Shown here: one piece after another, positions 36,603 to 46,358 of the stretch | How positions within the stretch are numbered: position 1 is the stretch's first letter | Layout: each line of letters begins with the position of its first letter | Assembly: GCA_039814715.1 (NCBI GenBank) | Contig: JBCCAR010000006.1 | Span: forward strand, 1 to 64,000 | DNA from: CAKZYD01 sp039814715 | Lineage (GTDB): Bacteria > Pseudomonadota > Alphaproteobacteria > Sphingomonadales > CAKZYD01 | Reading direction: 5' to 3' | Length of the DNA stretch: 64,000 bases | The notes under the pieces: model-generated | Told to the model about the DNA's origin: nothing | The model's database searches: none | Seen by the model: only the letters and a program-made list of their open reading frames with translations | Position numbers and translations under genes: made by a program

Positions 36603-36634
36603 AAAAAAGCCGTGCATAACGCGCGGCTTTTTTT
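36603..36634. terminator. Bidirectional intrinsic terminator
   Basis: AAAAAAGCCG and CGGCTTTTTTT flank GTGCATAACGCG, giving a stem with an A-run on one side and a T-run on the other. It lies 22 bases after the PEP-CTERM stop and isolates that gene from the following GST-like gene. The structure would work on either strand. Confidence 0.8.
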
Positions 36635-36678
36635 ACGCAGGCCTTTCCTCGCGATTTGCGCCGCGATAGGGTGCCCAC

Positions 36679-37353
36679 ATGTGGCGCCTTCACCATTATC
36701 ACCTCTGCCCGTTTTCGCGTAAAATCCGTCTGGTTTTGGCAGAATATCGACTGGATTTTGACCTTGTGCCGGAAAAACCCTGGGAGCGCAGTGACGACTT
36801 GCTCGCGCTCAACCCAGCAGCCCAAACGCCAGTCCTCACCCATGATGATGATGAGCGCGTCTTGGCCGATTCGGCTGCAATCTTTGAATACCTCACCCAG
36901 GAATATGGCGACGCGGTGTCGCTGCTGGGTGATGGCGGCCTTGGCGCGGCTGAGGCGCGCCGGCTGGCAGCCTGGTTTGACCAAAAATTCCATGACGAAG
37001 TCACCCGCCATGCGTTTTCAGAAATGGTATTCAAGCGCTTTATTGAAAAAGCCCCGCCTGATGGCCGCGCCATTCGCGCTGCGAAATACAATCTGGACGG
37101 CCACCTGGCTTATATTGATCATCTCGCCGATCAGCGCCATTGGCTGGCGGGCGAGAGCTTTTCCATCGCCGACATTTGTGCAGCAGGGCAGCTCTCTGTC
37201 ATTGACTATTTTGGCATGGTGCCATGGGATAAACACCGCCCGGCCCATGATTGGTATATACGCCTGAAAAGCCGGCCGAGCATGCGCCCCTTGCTGGCTG
37301 ATCGGCTGGCGGGCTTGCCTCCAGCAGCCCATTATGACCAGCTCGATTTTTAG
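36679..37353 (+). CDS. Glutathione S-transferase family protein
   Basis: 224 aa. The N-terminal thioredoxin-like domain starts MWRLHHYHLCPFSRKIRLVLAE (CPFS in the place of the catalytic turn), with NPAAQTPVLTHDDDERVLADSAAIFEYL carrying the glutathione-binding cis-Pro and the Asp-Ser pair. The all-helical C-terminal domain has FSIADICAAGQLSVIDYFG (N-capping box). The substrate is unknown. It overlaps queG by 20 bases, so the two are coupled. Confidence 0.9.
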   Translation: MWRLHHYHLCPFSRKIRLVLAEYRLDFDLVPEKPWERSDDLLALNPAAQTPVLTHDDDERVLADSAAIFEYLTQEYGDAVSLLGDGGLGAAEARRLAAWFDQKFHDEVTRHAFSEMVFKRFIEKAPPDGRAIRAAKYNLDGHLAYIDHLADQRHWLAGESFSIADICAAGQLSVIDYFGMVPWDKHRPAHDWYIRLKSRPSMRPLLADRLAGLPPAAHYDQLDF

Positions 37354-38467
37354 CGAAACAGCCCTCAAACAAGAGGCACGAGCGCTTGGCTTTGAAGGCT
37401 GTGCCATCGCGCCAGCACGCACGAGCATACAAGACCAGTATGCGCTTAAGGCCTTTATCGATCACAGCCATCATGGCGAGATGGCCTGGCTGGCAAGCAC
37501 GCTGGCCCGGCGCCTCAGCCCAGAGAAGATGTGGAGCGATGCAACGAGCGCCGTCATGCTCAGCGCCAACTATGGGCCTGGCCATAATCCCTTGGAGGAC
37601 CTGGCGCTGACAGATCGCGGCAATATCTCCGTTTACGCCCGCAATAAAGATTATCATGACGTGATCAAAAAGCGCCTCAAACAGCTCGCACAATGGATAG
37701 CGCAAACGAGCGGCGGGCAAGTGAAAGTGTTTGTAGATACAGCGCCGCTGATGGAAAAGCCGCTGGCGCAGGCTGCCGGACTTGGCTGGCTCGGCAAGCA
37801 CACCAATCTCGTTTCGCGCAGCCATGGGTCCTGGCTCTTTTTGGGCTGTATTCTAACCGATCTAGCGCTCGCGCCCGATACCCCAGAGGACGACCATTGC
37901 GGCGCTTGCAGCGCATGCGTTGACGTCTGCCCCACACGCGCCTTCCCAGCGCCCTACCAGCTGGATGCCCGGCGCTGCATTTCCTACCTCACCATTGAGC
38001 TTAAAGGCCACATTCCCAAAGAGTTTCGCAAAGCCATGGGCAACCGGATTTATGGCTGCGACGACTGCCTTGCCGTATGTCCATGGAATAAATTTGCCAA
38101 AAGCGCCAGCGAAGCCGCCTTCCATCCTAGGCCTGAGCTCACCGCGCCGCTACTAGCAGACCTTCTTGCGCTGGACGATGCCGCCTTCCGCGAGGTGTTC
38201 ACCGCTAGCCCCATCAAACGCATCGGCCGCGACCGCTTCATCCGCAATGTATTGATCGCAGCTGGCAATAGCGATGACCCGGCGCTCATGGGGCCTGTGC
38301 GAGCGCACCTTATAGACCAAAATCCAATTGTTCGCGCCATGGCCGTCTGGGCGCTTAAACAACTGATGCCCAACGCTTCAAGCCTTTTTGACGAGACGCT
38401 AAAAGACGAAACGGACATCTATGTCCTACGTGAGGCGTTTGGCGCTAGCGGCCAGGCCGCAACATAA
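37334..38467 (+). CDS. queG: Epoxyqueuosine reductase QueG
   Basis: Cobalamin- and Fe-S-dependent enzyme reducing epoxyqueuosine to queuosine in tRNA. 377 aa. Two [4Fe-4S] motifs are seen: CGACSACVDVCPTRAF (about 190-205) and CDDCLAVCPWNKFA (about 240-253). LGWLGKHTNLVSRSHGSWLFLG and RRCISYLTIELKGHIPKEFR are typical QueG segments. A HEAT-like C-terminal tail (VRAHLIDQNPIVRAMAVWAL) is present, as in the proteobacterial enzyme. The 3' end overlaps the convergent TPR-like gene by 23 bases. Confidence 0.95.
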   Translation: MTSSIFSETALKQEARALGFEGCAIAPARTSIQDQYALKAFIDHSHHGEMAWLASTLARRLSPEKMWSDATSAVMLSANYGPGHNPLEDLALTDRGNISVYARNKDYHDVIKKRLKQLAQWIAQTSGGQVKVFVDTAPLMEKPLAQAAGLGWLGKHTNLVSRSHGSWLFLGCILTDLALAPDTPEDDHCGACSACVDVCPTRAFPAPYQLDARRCISYLTIELKGHIPKEFRKAMGNRIYGCDDCLAVCPWNKFAKSASEAAFHPRPELTAPLLADLLALDDAAFREVFTASPIKRIGRDRFIRNVLIAAGNSDDPALMGPVRAHLIDQNPIVRAMAVWALKQLMPNASSLFDETLKDETDIYVLREAFGASGQAAT

Positions 38468-39257
38468 GCTCTTCAAGCAAATAGCGCGCGGCCTGCGTCA
38501 CCGGGCCACCATCGTCGAGCTCGATCGCGCGCTGCAAGTGTTTGCGCGCCGGTGTTGGTTCATCATCAGCCATGGCGATTTTGGCTTTTTCCATCCATAG
38601 CGCCGGCATATCCGGGCGCAGGTCTGCCAGGCGGGCAACATCTTGGCGGGCAATAGTAAGCCGGTCCGTTTGGCGCGCGGCTGACGCCCGCAGGAGCAAA
38701 ATATCTGGATCATCGGGCATGATGCCGACGGCCACCGTGAGGTCCGCAAACGCGCCTTCCAGATTGCCGCTCATGGCCAGCGCGCGGGCCCTATCGGCCA
38801 TCACATCCGCCGCAGCGGGCGACGCTATGGGCAAATGCTCCAGCGCATCAGAAAAGGGCGCGATGGCAGCGCTTGGCTTGTCGGCCAAAATGAAGCTATG
38901 GCCTGCCTGGGCATAAAGCTGCGCACGCAGCTGCGGCGTCATTTCCATCCCAAGCAACTGGACGCCTTTGCCGTCCGCGGCTGCATTGGCCGCTTCTAAC
39001 ATAAGCTCCGCGGCGGCCTCATGCTTGCCCATGGCAGACAGCGCCAAGGCGGAGCAGTGCCGGGCCGCCACACCGCCGCCTTTGTCCACCCAATCGAGAC
39101 CTTCAGAAAAAGCTGCCGCCGCGTTTTGGCGCACCAGCGCGGTGCAATCCTCATAGCGCTGATGGTCAGGCAGCCTGGCGGCCAGCAACACTGGGGCCAG
39201 CAATAAGAGAGCAAGTGCACGCATGACCACTTGCTTCGCGCTCAAATGCGGCGCCAT
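38445..39257 (-). CDS. Exported TPR-like repeat protein
   Basis: 270 aa with an N-terminal hydrophobic segment (MRALALLLLAPVLLAARLPDH from residue 12) that reads as a signal peptide. The rest is Ala/Leu-rich helical repeats, e.g. AQAGHSFILADKPSAAIAPFSDALEHLP and AMSGNLEGAFADLTVAVGIMPDDPDILLLRASAARQ, with TPR spacing. Probably a periplasmic scaffold of unknown partner. ATG 39257 overlaps the hydrolase stop as TAATG, suggesting coupling; ATG 39224 would give a shorter, more typical signal peptide. Confidence 0.8.
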   Translation of the reverse strand: MAPHLSAKQVVMRALALLLLAPVLLAARLPDHQRYEDCTALVRQNAAAAFSEGLDWVDKGGGVAARHCSALALSAMGKHEAAAELMLEAANAAADGKGVQLLGMEMTPQLRAQLYAQAGHSFILADKPSAAIAPFSDALEHLPIASPAAADVMADRARALAMSGNLEGAFADLTVAVGIMPDDPDILLLRASAARQTDRLTIARQDVARLADLRPDMPALWMEKAKIAMADDEPTPARKHLQRAIELDDGGPVTQAARYLLEELMLRPGR

Positions 39258-39994
39258 TAGGACAGCGCGTCCACAGCGTGCAGCAAGCGCGTTATATCAC
39301 CGGGCTCAGACAAGCGGTGGTCGCCTTCCTTCACAAACGTCGTGACAACATCGGGGCTTTCCAGTTTATCGGCCAGTTCCAGGGATAGGTCCCACGGTAC
39401 GGACGTATCGCGCTGGCCGTGCAAAATGCGCACGCGGCAAGTAAGCTCAATGGGGGCATGCAATATGTTCAGCGCTTTGCCGTCCTCAATAAGCGCGCGG
39501 GTAATAATGTAGGGCTCATCGCCATAGTCCGTCGGCTGCGCAATAAAACCGTCTTTATCTAAGGCATCGCGCTCGGCTTGCGTGAAGCTAGGGGCCATTA
39601 AGCGCTGCGTAAAATCCGGCGCTGGGGCGATCAACACCAACCCCTTCACCCGGTCCCGGCGCGCTAAGGCGGCATGAAGCGCAATCCAGCCGCCCATGGA
39701 AGAACCAATCAGGACCATGTCGCCCTGCGCTAAGTCATCAACGACCGCGAGCGTATCAGCCAGCCAATCGCTAACGACATGATCGGCAAAGCGGCCAGAG
39801 GATTGCCCATGGCCGCGGTAGTCAAAGCGGATAAAACCTTGGCCCTTGGCGGCTAAATGCGTTTCCAGCGCGAGCGCTTTCGTGCCGGTCATATCGCTCA
39901 TAAAGCCGCCGCAAAACACCGCCGTTGGCCCGGTGCCGCGCGTCTTGCAATAGGCAATCTCAGCCGTATCCGTTTTTAAGACCTGGTAGCTCAT
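39257..39994 (-). CDS. Alpha/beta hydrolase
   Basis: 245 aa. The nucleophile elbow is IGSSMGGWIAL (Ser near residue 95, GxSxG), the oxyanion region is AVFCGGFMSDMTGTKALAL near the start, RFDYRGHGQSSG follows, and the C-terminal catalytic His is in VKEGDHRLSEPGDI. HGQRDTSVPWDLSLEL contains the acid Asp. This resembles esterases or palmitoyl-thioesterase-like BAAT/ABHD10 hydrolases; the substrate is unknown. Upstream gene of a likely two-gene operon with the TPR-like gene. Confidence 0.88.
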   Translation of the reverse strand: MSYQVLKTDTAEIAYCKTRGTGPTAVFCGGFMSDMTGTKALALETHLAAKGQGFIRFDYRGHGQSSGRFADHVVSDWLADTLAVVDDLAQGDMVLIGSSMGGWIALHAALARRDRVKGLVLIAPAPDFTQRLMAPSFTQAERDALDKDGFIAQPTDYGDEPYIITRALIEDGKALNILHAPIELTCRVRILHGQRDTSVPWDLSLELADKLESPDVVTTFVKEGDHRLSEPGDITRLLHAVDALS

Positions 39995-40178
39995 GACGCT
40001 GCCCTAAAACTCATGGTTCGGCGCTGGGGGCGGCAGGGGGTCAGTGTCATCACGTGTCGTCCTCTTTTTGAGCGCCAATTGGGGAAAACATACAACAATA
40101 CCCTCTCGGGCATAGGCTTTGGCGCTGCATCTTGCTACCATAGGGCTCCTGTTCAGTTCCGTGATTGCATGAGTTGAT

Positions 40179-41585
40179 ATGTCAAACAAGACCGCCCAAG
40201 CCCCCTCCACGCAAGACCGCGCCGAAGATGCGCCAAGCGATGTGCTAGAAGAGACCCATGGCGATGTCCTCGAGGCTAGCGCCGCAGAGGCAGAACAAAA
40301 AAACATAAAGACTGAAGCCAAAGAAACGCCAACGCAGGGAGCAGATGATACCCCCAGCGAAACCGAGGCACCAAGCGATGGCAGCCTAGAAGACGCCGCT
40401 AAAGAGGAAGTGCCCGCCGCAGCAACCAGCGGCAAAGAGCTCACCATTGTTGAACAAGAGCCAGATGGCCCAAAAGTCCTCATGGTGGTTAAAAGCTTAG
40501 ACACCAGCCAATCAGGCACATCTGCCTTCAACATGGCGAGCCATTTGGCAGCAGGCGGCATTCCTGTGACGGTGATGAGCGAAGGTGGGCGCAACTTGCC
40601 AACGCTGCTGCGCCGCAAGGTGACACATGTGGAGTGGGCCGCTCCTGGAGATGGGCCGATCGGGCGCATGCGCGCATCTCGGCGCTTGTCGCAAGCTATT
40701 GAAAGCAGCGGAGCAACGGCGATCCATGCCTTTGGCCGCATCGTACCCGGCGCGGTACGCAGCGCGGCTGATAAACGCAGCGCGCGTATGATTGTGAGTG
40801 TGCCTGGCACCTTCGATATGAAAGGCTGGGGCGTGCGCGGCCGCACCGAAGCGATGACGCGGGCAGACCATCTCATCGTGCCCAGCAGCTATGTGGCGCT
40901 ATGGCTCAAAGATCAATTCAATGTGCCTGAAGAGAAGGTCAGCATTATCCCGCCAGGCGTGGATTTCGCGCACTTCAATCCCGCTGCTGTCAAAGCCCAG
41001 CGGATGATTGAGCTCGCCCGGCACCACGGCATTCCAGAAGAAGACCAGGTCGTTTTAATGCCAGCTCGGCTGATCGAATGGAAGGGCCAGCGCACAGTGA
41101 TCAGTGCCTTTAAAACGCTCGATATGGAAAACACCACTTTGGTAATTTCTGGCGATGCGTCGCTTGATAAAGTCTATGCCGAGCGGCTCCAACACATGGT
41201 GGAGAAAGAGCGTCTGGCTGACAAAATCCGCTTCATCGGCCATGTGGAAGACATGCCGGCCCTTTATATGCTGTCAGATGTGGTGATTGAGGCGCCGACA
41301 GAGCCCGTTGCCTTTGCGCGTACATCCGTTGAAGCGCAGGCCATGGGCCGCCCGGTTGTCACCTCCAGCGTCGGCGGCGGGCCAGAGGCTGTGATGGAGG
41401 GAGAGACCGGCTGGATCGCCGCGCCAAGAGATGAAGAGGCCATCGCCAACGCCCTGCAAGAGGCCCTCAGCCTCGACATTGACGACCGCAAACGCCTCGC
41501 TCTCGCCGCTAGGGGCCACGCAAGAGACGCCTTCGACCTCGCCACCTGCACCGCGCGGGTGCAGGCGCTCTATGACGGGGAGTGA
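40179..41585 (+). CDS. GT4-family glycosyltransferase with acidic N-terminal tail
   Basis: 468 aa. Residues 1 to about 100 are Glu/Asp/Ala/Thr-rich and look disordered. From KVLMVVKSLDTSQSG a GT-B, family 4 glycosyltransferase follows: HLIVPSSYVALWL and the acceptor domain, VSIIPPGVDFAHFNP, LMPARLIEWKGQRTVISAF (start of the donor domain), FIGHVEDMPALYMLSDVVIEAPTEPVAFARTSVEAQAMGRPVV with the E-x7-E pair, and GGGPEAVMEGETGWIAA. A lipopolysaccharide or exopolysaccharide role is plausible. The acidic tail is unusual for the family. Confidence 0.9.
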   Translation: MSNKTAQAPSTQDRAEDAPSDVLEETHGDVLEASAAEAEQKNIKTEAKETPTQGADDTPSETEAPSDGSLEDAAKEEVPAAATSGKELTIVEQEPDGPKVLMVVKSLDTSQSGTSAFNMASHLAAGGIPVTVMSEGGRNLPTLLRRKVTHVEWAAPGDGPIGRMRASRRLSQAIESSGATAIHAFGRIVPGAVRSAADKRSARMIVSVPGTFDMKGWGVRGRTEAMTRADHLIVPSSYVALWLKDQFNVPEEKVSIIPPGVDFAHFNPAAVKAQRMIELARHHGIPEEDQVVLMPARLIEWKGQRTVISAFKTLDMENTTLVISGDASLDKVYAERLQHMVEKERLADKIRFIGHVEDMPALYMLSDVVIEAPTEPVAFARTSVEAQAMGRPVVTSSVGGGPEAVMEGETGWIAAPRDEEAIANALQEALSLDIDDRKRLALAARGHARDAFDLATCTARVQALYDGE

Positions 41586-41591
41586 GCGAGC

Positions 41592-42221
41592 TCACCCGCC
41601 CGTCTTCTCCATCGCGGCTTGAAAGGCTGGCCGCGCGAGATTTTTAGTGTAGTAAGCTTTCAGCGCCGGGTAGGCATCAATGAGCTCTAAGCTGGTCGCC
41701 ATCTGGGCCATGAAGGTGACGCCGATGTCCGGCGCTTGGAAGGCGGGACCGCAGATATAGTCTTGGGCCGACAAGATGCCTTCAAGATATCCTAAATGCA
41801 GATCGAGCTCGCCTTGGGTAAAGCCTTCCACCATAGCAGGCGACGCGTCGCCCGCGCGCGAGATGATGAGCTTAAACATGAGCGGCAACATGCCCGAGCC
41901 CTCAGGATAATGCAGCCACTGGGTCCATTTGGCATGGGCTGCGGCGCTGCTGCGGGGCGGAGAGAGGTGATGGCTGGTATCATGATGATCGCACAGGATG
42001 CTTGCAATCGCCCCTGATTCGGCAAGTGTAAGCCGGTCGCCTGCGATATCCATTTCAATGACAGGGGCTTTGCCAAGCGGGTGCGCGTCTTTCAGCGCAG
42101 GCGGCGCGCGGCCAGTATCGAGCCGGTCGTAGACTTTCAGCTCATACGCCAACCCCAACTCTTCGAGGAGCCAGACAGTAAAGACGCCGCGCCCGACGCG
42201 CAGATGATGAACGAGGATCAT
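41592..42221 (-). CDS. Glutathione S-transferase family protein
   Basis: 209 aa. MILVHHLRVGRGVFTVWLLEELGLAYELKVYDR is the beta-class-like GST N-terminus, with no Ser or Cys in the usual catalytic turn. HPLGKAPVIEMDIAGDRLTLAESGAIASIL contains cis-Pro and the Glu-Ser glutathione pair. The C-terminal helical domain ends LIDAYPALKAYYTKNLARPAFQAAMEKTG. Unrelated in detail to the GST at 36.7 kb. ATG 42221 is used. It lies downstream of the PEP-CTERM gene on the same strand but is separated by a hairpin. Confidence 0.9.
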   Translation of the reverse strand: MILVHHLRVGRGVFTVWLLEELGLAYELKVYDRLDTGRAPPALKDAHPLGKAPVIEMDIAGDRLTLAESGAIASILCDHHDTSHHLSPPRSSAAAHAKWTQWLHYPEGSGMLPLMFKLIISRAGDASPAMVEGFTQGELDLHLGYLEGILSAQDYICGPAFQAPDIGVTFMAQMATSLELIDAYPALKAYYTKNLARPAFQAAMEKTGG

Positions 42222-42262
42222 GGGTGAGGCTTTCCTATTACGAAGCACCCCAAAACCATAGC

Positions 42263-42288
42263 GCAGGCGCCCCGCAAAGGGCACCTGC
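42263..42288 (-). terminator. Hairpin downstream of PEP-CTERM gene 2
   Basis: GCAGGCGCCC (42263-42272) pairs with GGGCACCTGC (42279-42288) over ten positions with one G-U-type mismatch. It lies 37 bases past the stop of the PEP-CTERM gene on the minus strand and is followed by GCTATGGTTTTGGGG. Probably a terminator that separates the gene from the downstream GST-like gene. Confidence 0.5.
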
Positions 42289-42324
42289 AAAATCAGTCTG
42301 TCTTAGCGGTTCAGAAAAAGCGCG

Positions 42325-43014
42325 TTAGGCCGCTTTGCGCCGGCGCATCGCCATCAGCCCAGCAGCACCAAGCGCCATGAGCGGCAAGGTCGCTGGCTCA
42401 GGCACGTCGACCGGCGGATCAATGGGATCAGACAGCGGGATCAGAGCCGGTTCAAAGCTCTCATCTTGGAAAAACGCCCGCTCAATGACAACGCTGCCCC
42501 GCGTGACTTCAGCCCAGCCATAATAACGAAAAAAATCATCTTCCTCGCCGAACACATCCACAAAGAGGCCTATAAAGTCAGTGTCGCCCTCTTCGGAAAA
42601 GGGACCAGTTTCCCCTATATAGAAGAATGCGAGGTCTTCAAACTTGCCCGAACCAGGTCCGATTGAGTCGCCCTCGTCAAAGGTGGTTACATAATTGGAC
42701 CCTTTGAACTGCGTTTTGAAAACGCCGACGAAACCCTTCGATTTAAACGCTGGTTTGCCGATAGTAGCGGCGCCGCCATTTTTGGTGATGGAAATAGGAA
42801 CGCCGAAGTGGGAAAATGTCTCGACAACAGGGCTCGCTATTTTGTCGACCACGAGGGGGCCGCCTGTGTTTGGCCCAATCACCTCAATCAGCCCAGCCTG
42901 TGCGCCGCCAGCAGCCGTTAATGAGGTCGCTGCAGTGAGCACGCCAAGCGATGTCTGTTTTGCCACTATTGATAAATTGCGGCGGGATGACGTGTTTTTC
43001 GATAGTTCAGTCAT
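42325..43014 (-). CDS. PEP-CTERM exported protein, paralogue A
   Basis: 229 aa. Signal-like N-terminus (SLGVLTAATSLTAAGGAQA) after a basic start. The mature part has VDKIASPVVETFSHFG, FKGSNYVTTFDEGDSIGPGSGK, GLFVDVFGEEDDFFRYYGWAEVTRGSVVIERAFF. The sorting signal is VPEPATLPLMALGAAGLMAMRRRKAA in two parts: VPEPATLPL, then a hydrophobic helix and MRRRKAA. The YGW-EV-RGS-I-R segment and tail are shared with paralogue B, so they arose by duplication. ATG 43014 follows GGGGG by 10 bases; an earlier ATG at 43047 would run through the RBS hairpin. Confidence 0.88.
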   Translation of the reverse strand: MTELSKNTSSRRNLSIVAKQTSLGVLTAATSLTAAGGAQAGLIEVIGPNTGGPLVVDKIASPVVETFSHFGVPISITKNGGAATIGKPAFKSKGFVGVFKTQFKGSNYVTTFDEGDSIGPGSGKFEDLAFFYIGETGPFSEEGDTDFIGLFVDVFGEEDDFFRYYGWAEVTRGSVVIERAFFQDESFEPALIPLSDPIDPPVDVPEPATLPLMALGAAGLMAMRRRKAA

Positions 43015-43017
43015 AGG

Positions 43018-43035
43018 ATCATTGCCCCCAATGAT
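43018..43035 (-). promoter_or_regulatory. RBS hairpin of PEP-CTERM paralogue A
   Basis: On the minus strand ATCATTG-GGGG-CAATGAT forms a perfect 7-bp stem with a GGGG tetraloop, ending 3 bases before the ATG. The GGGGG that serves as Shine-Dalgarno is exposed in and at the edge of the loop. Paralogue B has an equivalent structure with a different stem. Confidence 0.55.
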
Positions 43036-43065
43036 AAAGTTAAACAAAACAGTCTATGTATAAGA

Positions 43066-43121
43066 CGCAGCAAATAGCAACGTTTGCGCTCCACTAATCT
43101 TTACGATTGAAATTTGCTGCG
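43066..43121. repeat. 10-bp inverted repeat in the paralogue A promoter
   Basis: CGCAGCAAAT (43066-43075) and ATTTGCTGCG (43112-43121) are exact reverse complements separated by 36 bases. A smaller palindrome, GCAACGTTTGC (43077-43087), lies between them. The arms sit 52-107 bases upstream of the paralogue A start, a typical place for a regulator. I find no consensus sigma-54 site in this gap (43015-43243). Confidence 0.45.
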
Positions 43122-43243
43122 ATTGTAAAAACACGACATGACCCGTGACAAAACCTGGCTGAGATGCAACCAGCACAAAAAATAAGCGCCCGGCCTGGAT
43201 GTCAGCAATCATATGATTTCACACAACGTGGAAGGGATCCGCG

Positions 43244-43909
43244 CTAGGACACTTTGCACCGGCGCATAGCGATAAGACCAGCGGCGCCCAGCGCCATGAG
43301 CGGCAGAGTTGCTGGCTCGGGCACGTCGATGATCGGCGCATCGGGGATCTGCGCTGCGAGGCCAGGCGTGGTTTCAATGGCGCGGCGCTGAATGGTAAGG
43401 CTGCCGCGCAGCACTTCAAACCAACCGTAATTCACCACCTCGATGTCATCAATGAGACTTATGACCTCAACGCCCACAAAGCCGCTATCCCCCACATTAC
43501 CAAACGCGCCTTCGTCTCCATTCCTATAGAAGAAGCTCTCGCTGCTATTCACATCGCCTGTGGAGGCGTCGACTTGATCGCCAAAGCCTAATTTCACGGC
43601 ATCGATGGTATCTTTGCCAACAAACACGCCCGCGCTGAGCACGTTATTTTTAAGAAGTTCTGAGGGCCCAAAGGGCTGAATTTTGCCCTGATCGTCATTG
43701 GCGAAGAGATTGAATAGTCCCCCGCCAACGTTAAAGCCCGACGATTCACCGTCCACGGTGAAGAAGAAGTCTGAGTCTTCGATGATCAGCAATTCTGCAT
43801 TTGCTTGGCCGGTCATGACCAAAGACAACACAGTTGCAGTCCCGGCAAGGACTGAAGATTGCAGCGTTACTGCGCTCAATCGTTTCGATGAGACTTTTGC
43901 TGTCGTCAT
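43244..43909 (-). CDS. PEP-CTERM exported protein, paralogue B
   Basis: 221 aa. Signal peptide with hydrophobic LQSSVLAGTATVLSLVMTGQANA, then LLIIEDSDFFFTVDGESSGFNVGGG, VEVISLIDDIEVVNYGWFEVLRGSLTIQRRAI, and the sorting signal VPEPATLPLMALGAAGLIAMRR ending in CKVS. The Cys in the basic tail (RRCKVS against RRRKAA in paralogue A) is unusual for PEP-CTERM proteins. It lies 230 bases upstream of paralogue A on the same strand. No exosortase gene is in this window. Confidence 0.87.
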   Translation of the reverse strand: MTTAKVSSKRLSAVTLQSSVLAGTATVLSLVMTGQANAELLIIEDSDFFFTVDGESSGFNVGGGLFNLFANDDQGKIQPFGPSELLKNNVLSAGVFVGKDTIDAVKLGFGDQVDASTGDVNSSESFFYRNGDEGAFGNVGDSGFVGVEVISLIDDIEVVNYGWFEVLRGSLTIQRRAIETTPGLAAQIPDAPIIDVPEPATLPLMALGAAGLIAMRRCKVS

Positions 43910-43913
43910 TTTT

Positions 43914-43927
43914 ACGTGCCCCCACGT
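43914..43927 (-). promoter_or_regulatory. RBS hairpin of PEP-CTERM paralogue B
   Basis: On the minus strand ACGTG-GGGG-CACGT forms a perfect 5-bp stem with a GGGG tetraloop, ending 4 bases before the ATG. The stem sequence differs entirely from that of paralogue A, but loop, pairing and distance to the start are the same. Confidence 0.55.
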
Positions 43928-44076
43928 GGTTCCTAAAGCATTACCTTAGCCGTTGGCAGCATAGCATGCGAGCTTTGCTTGAAACAACGTGAACGCTGGA
44001 TGCGGCATGGCGCACACAAACAGCCTTTAAATCGCGCCATCCCTCCGCTACATGAGCATCAGTTGTAAGAAGAGAC

Positions 44077-46020
<1,944 letters not shown>

Positions 46021-46091
46021 CGAGGGCCGAGGCATGGCCCCCCGGACCGGTCCCCAAGCACGCCCAGCAAACAAGATCAGCCTTAAAATAT

Positions 46092-46166
46092 TGGAGCGGG
46101 CGATGAGATTCGAACTCACGACCCCAACCTTGGCAAGGTTGTGCTCTACCCCTGAGCTACGCCCGC
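46092..46166 (-). tRNA. tRNA-Gly (anticodon GCC)
   Basis: 75 nt with all cloverleaf parts: acceptor GCGGGCG/CGCCCGC, D arm GCTC...GAGC, anticodon stem CAACC/GGTTG around loop TTGCCAA (anticodon GCC), five-base variable loop, T arm GTGAG-TTCGAAT-CTCAT, discriminator T and encoded CCA. It reads GGC and GGT glycine codons. A possible promoter on the same strand is TTGAAA (46236-46241) with TATACC (46215-46220), at a short 15-base spacing. Confidence 0.97.
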
Positions 46167-46358
46167 ATCCATGAAGAGCGGCCCGGCGGGTCCCGGGCGG
46201 CAGTGAGAGCGTGTGGTATACGCGCTAATGCTTAATTTCAAGTGGAAAACACGCCCGCGGGCCGCGTGATCTATTTGAGAAGGTCGACATGGCGTGGGTG
46301 CTTCCCATATGAAGAGAGGAAAGCCTGTGTTGGCAGACGATAATGAAAGAGTGCGACT

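Noticed and set aside
46021..46060. GC-rich palindromes after thrS (GGGCC...GGCCC and GGACCGGTCC)
   Set aside because: No T-run and short arms; not enough to call a terminator.
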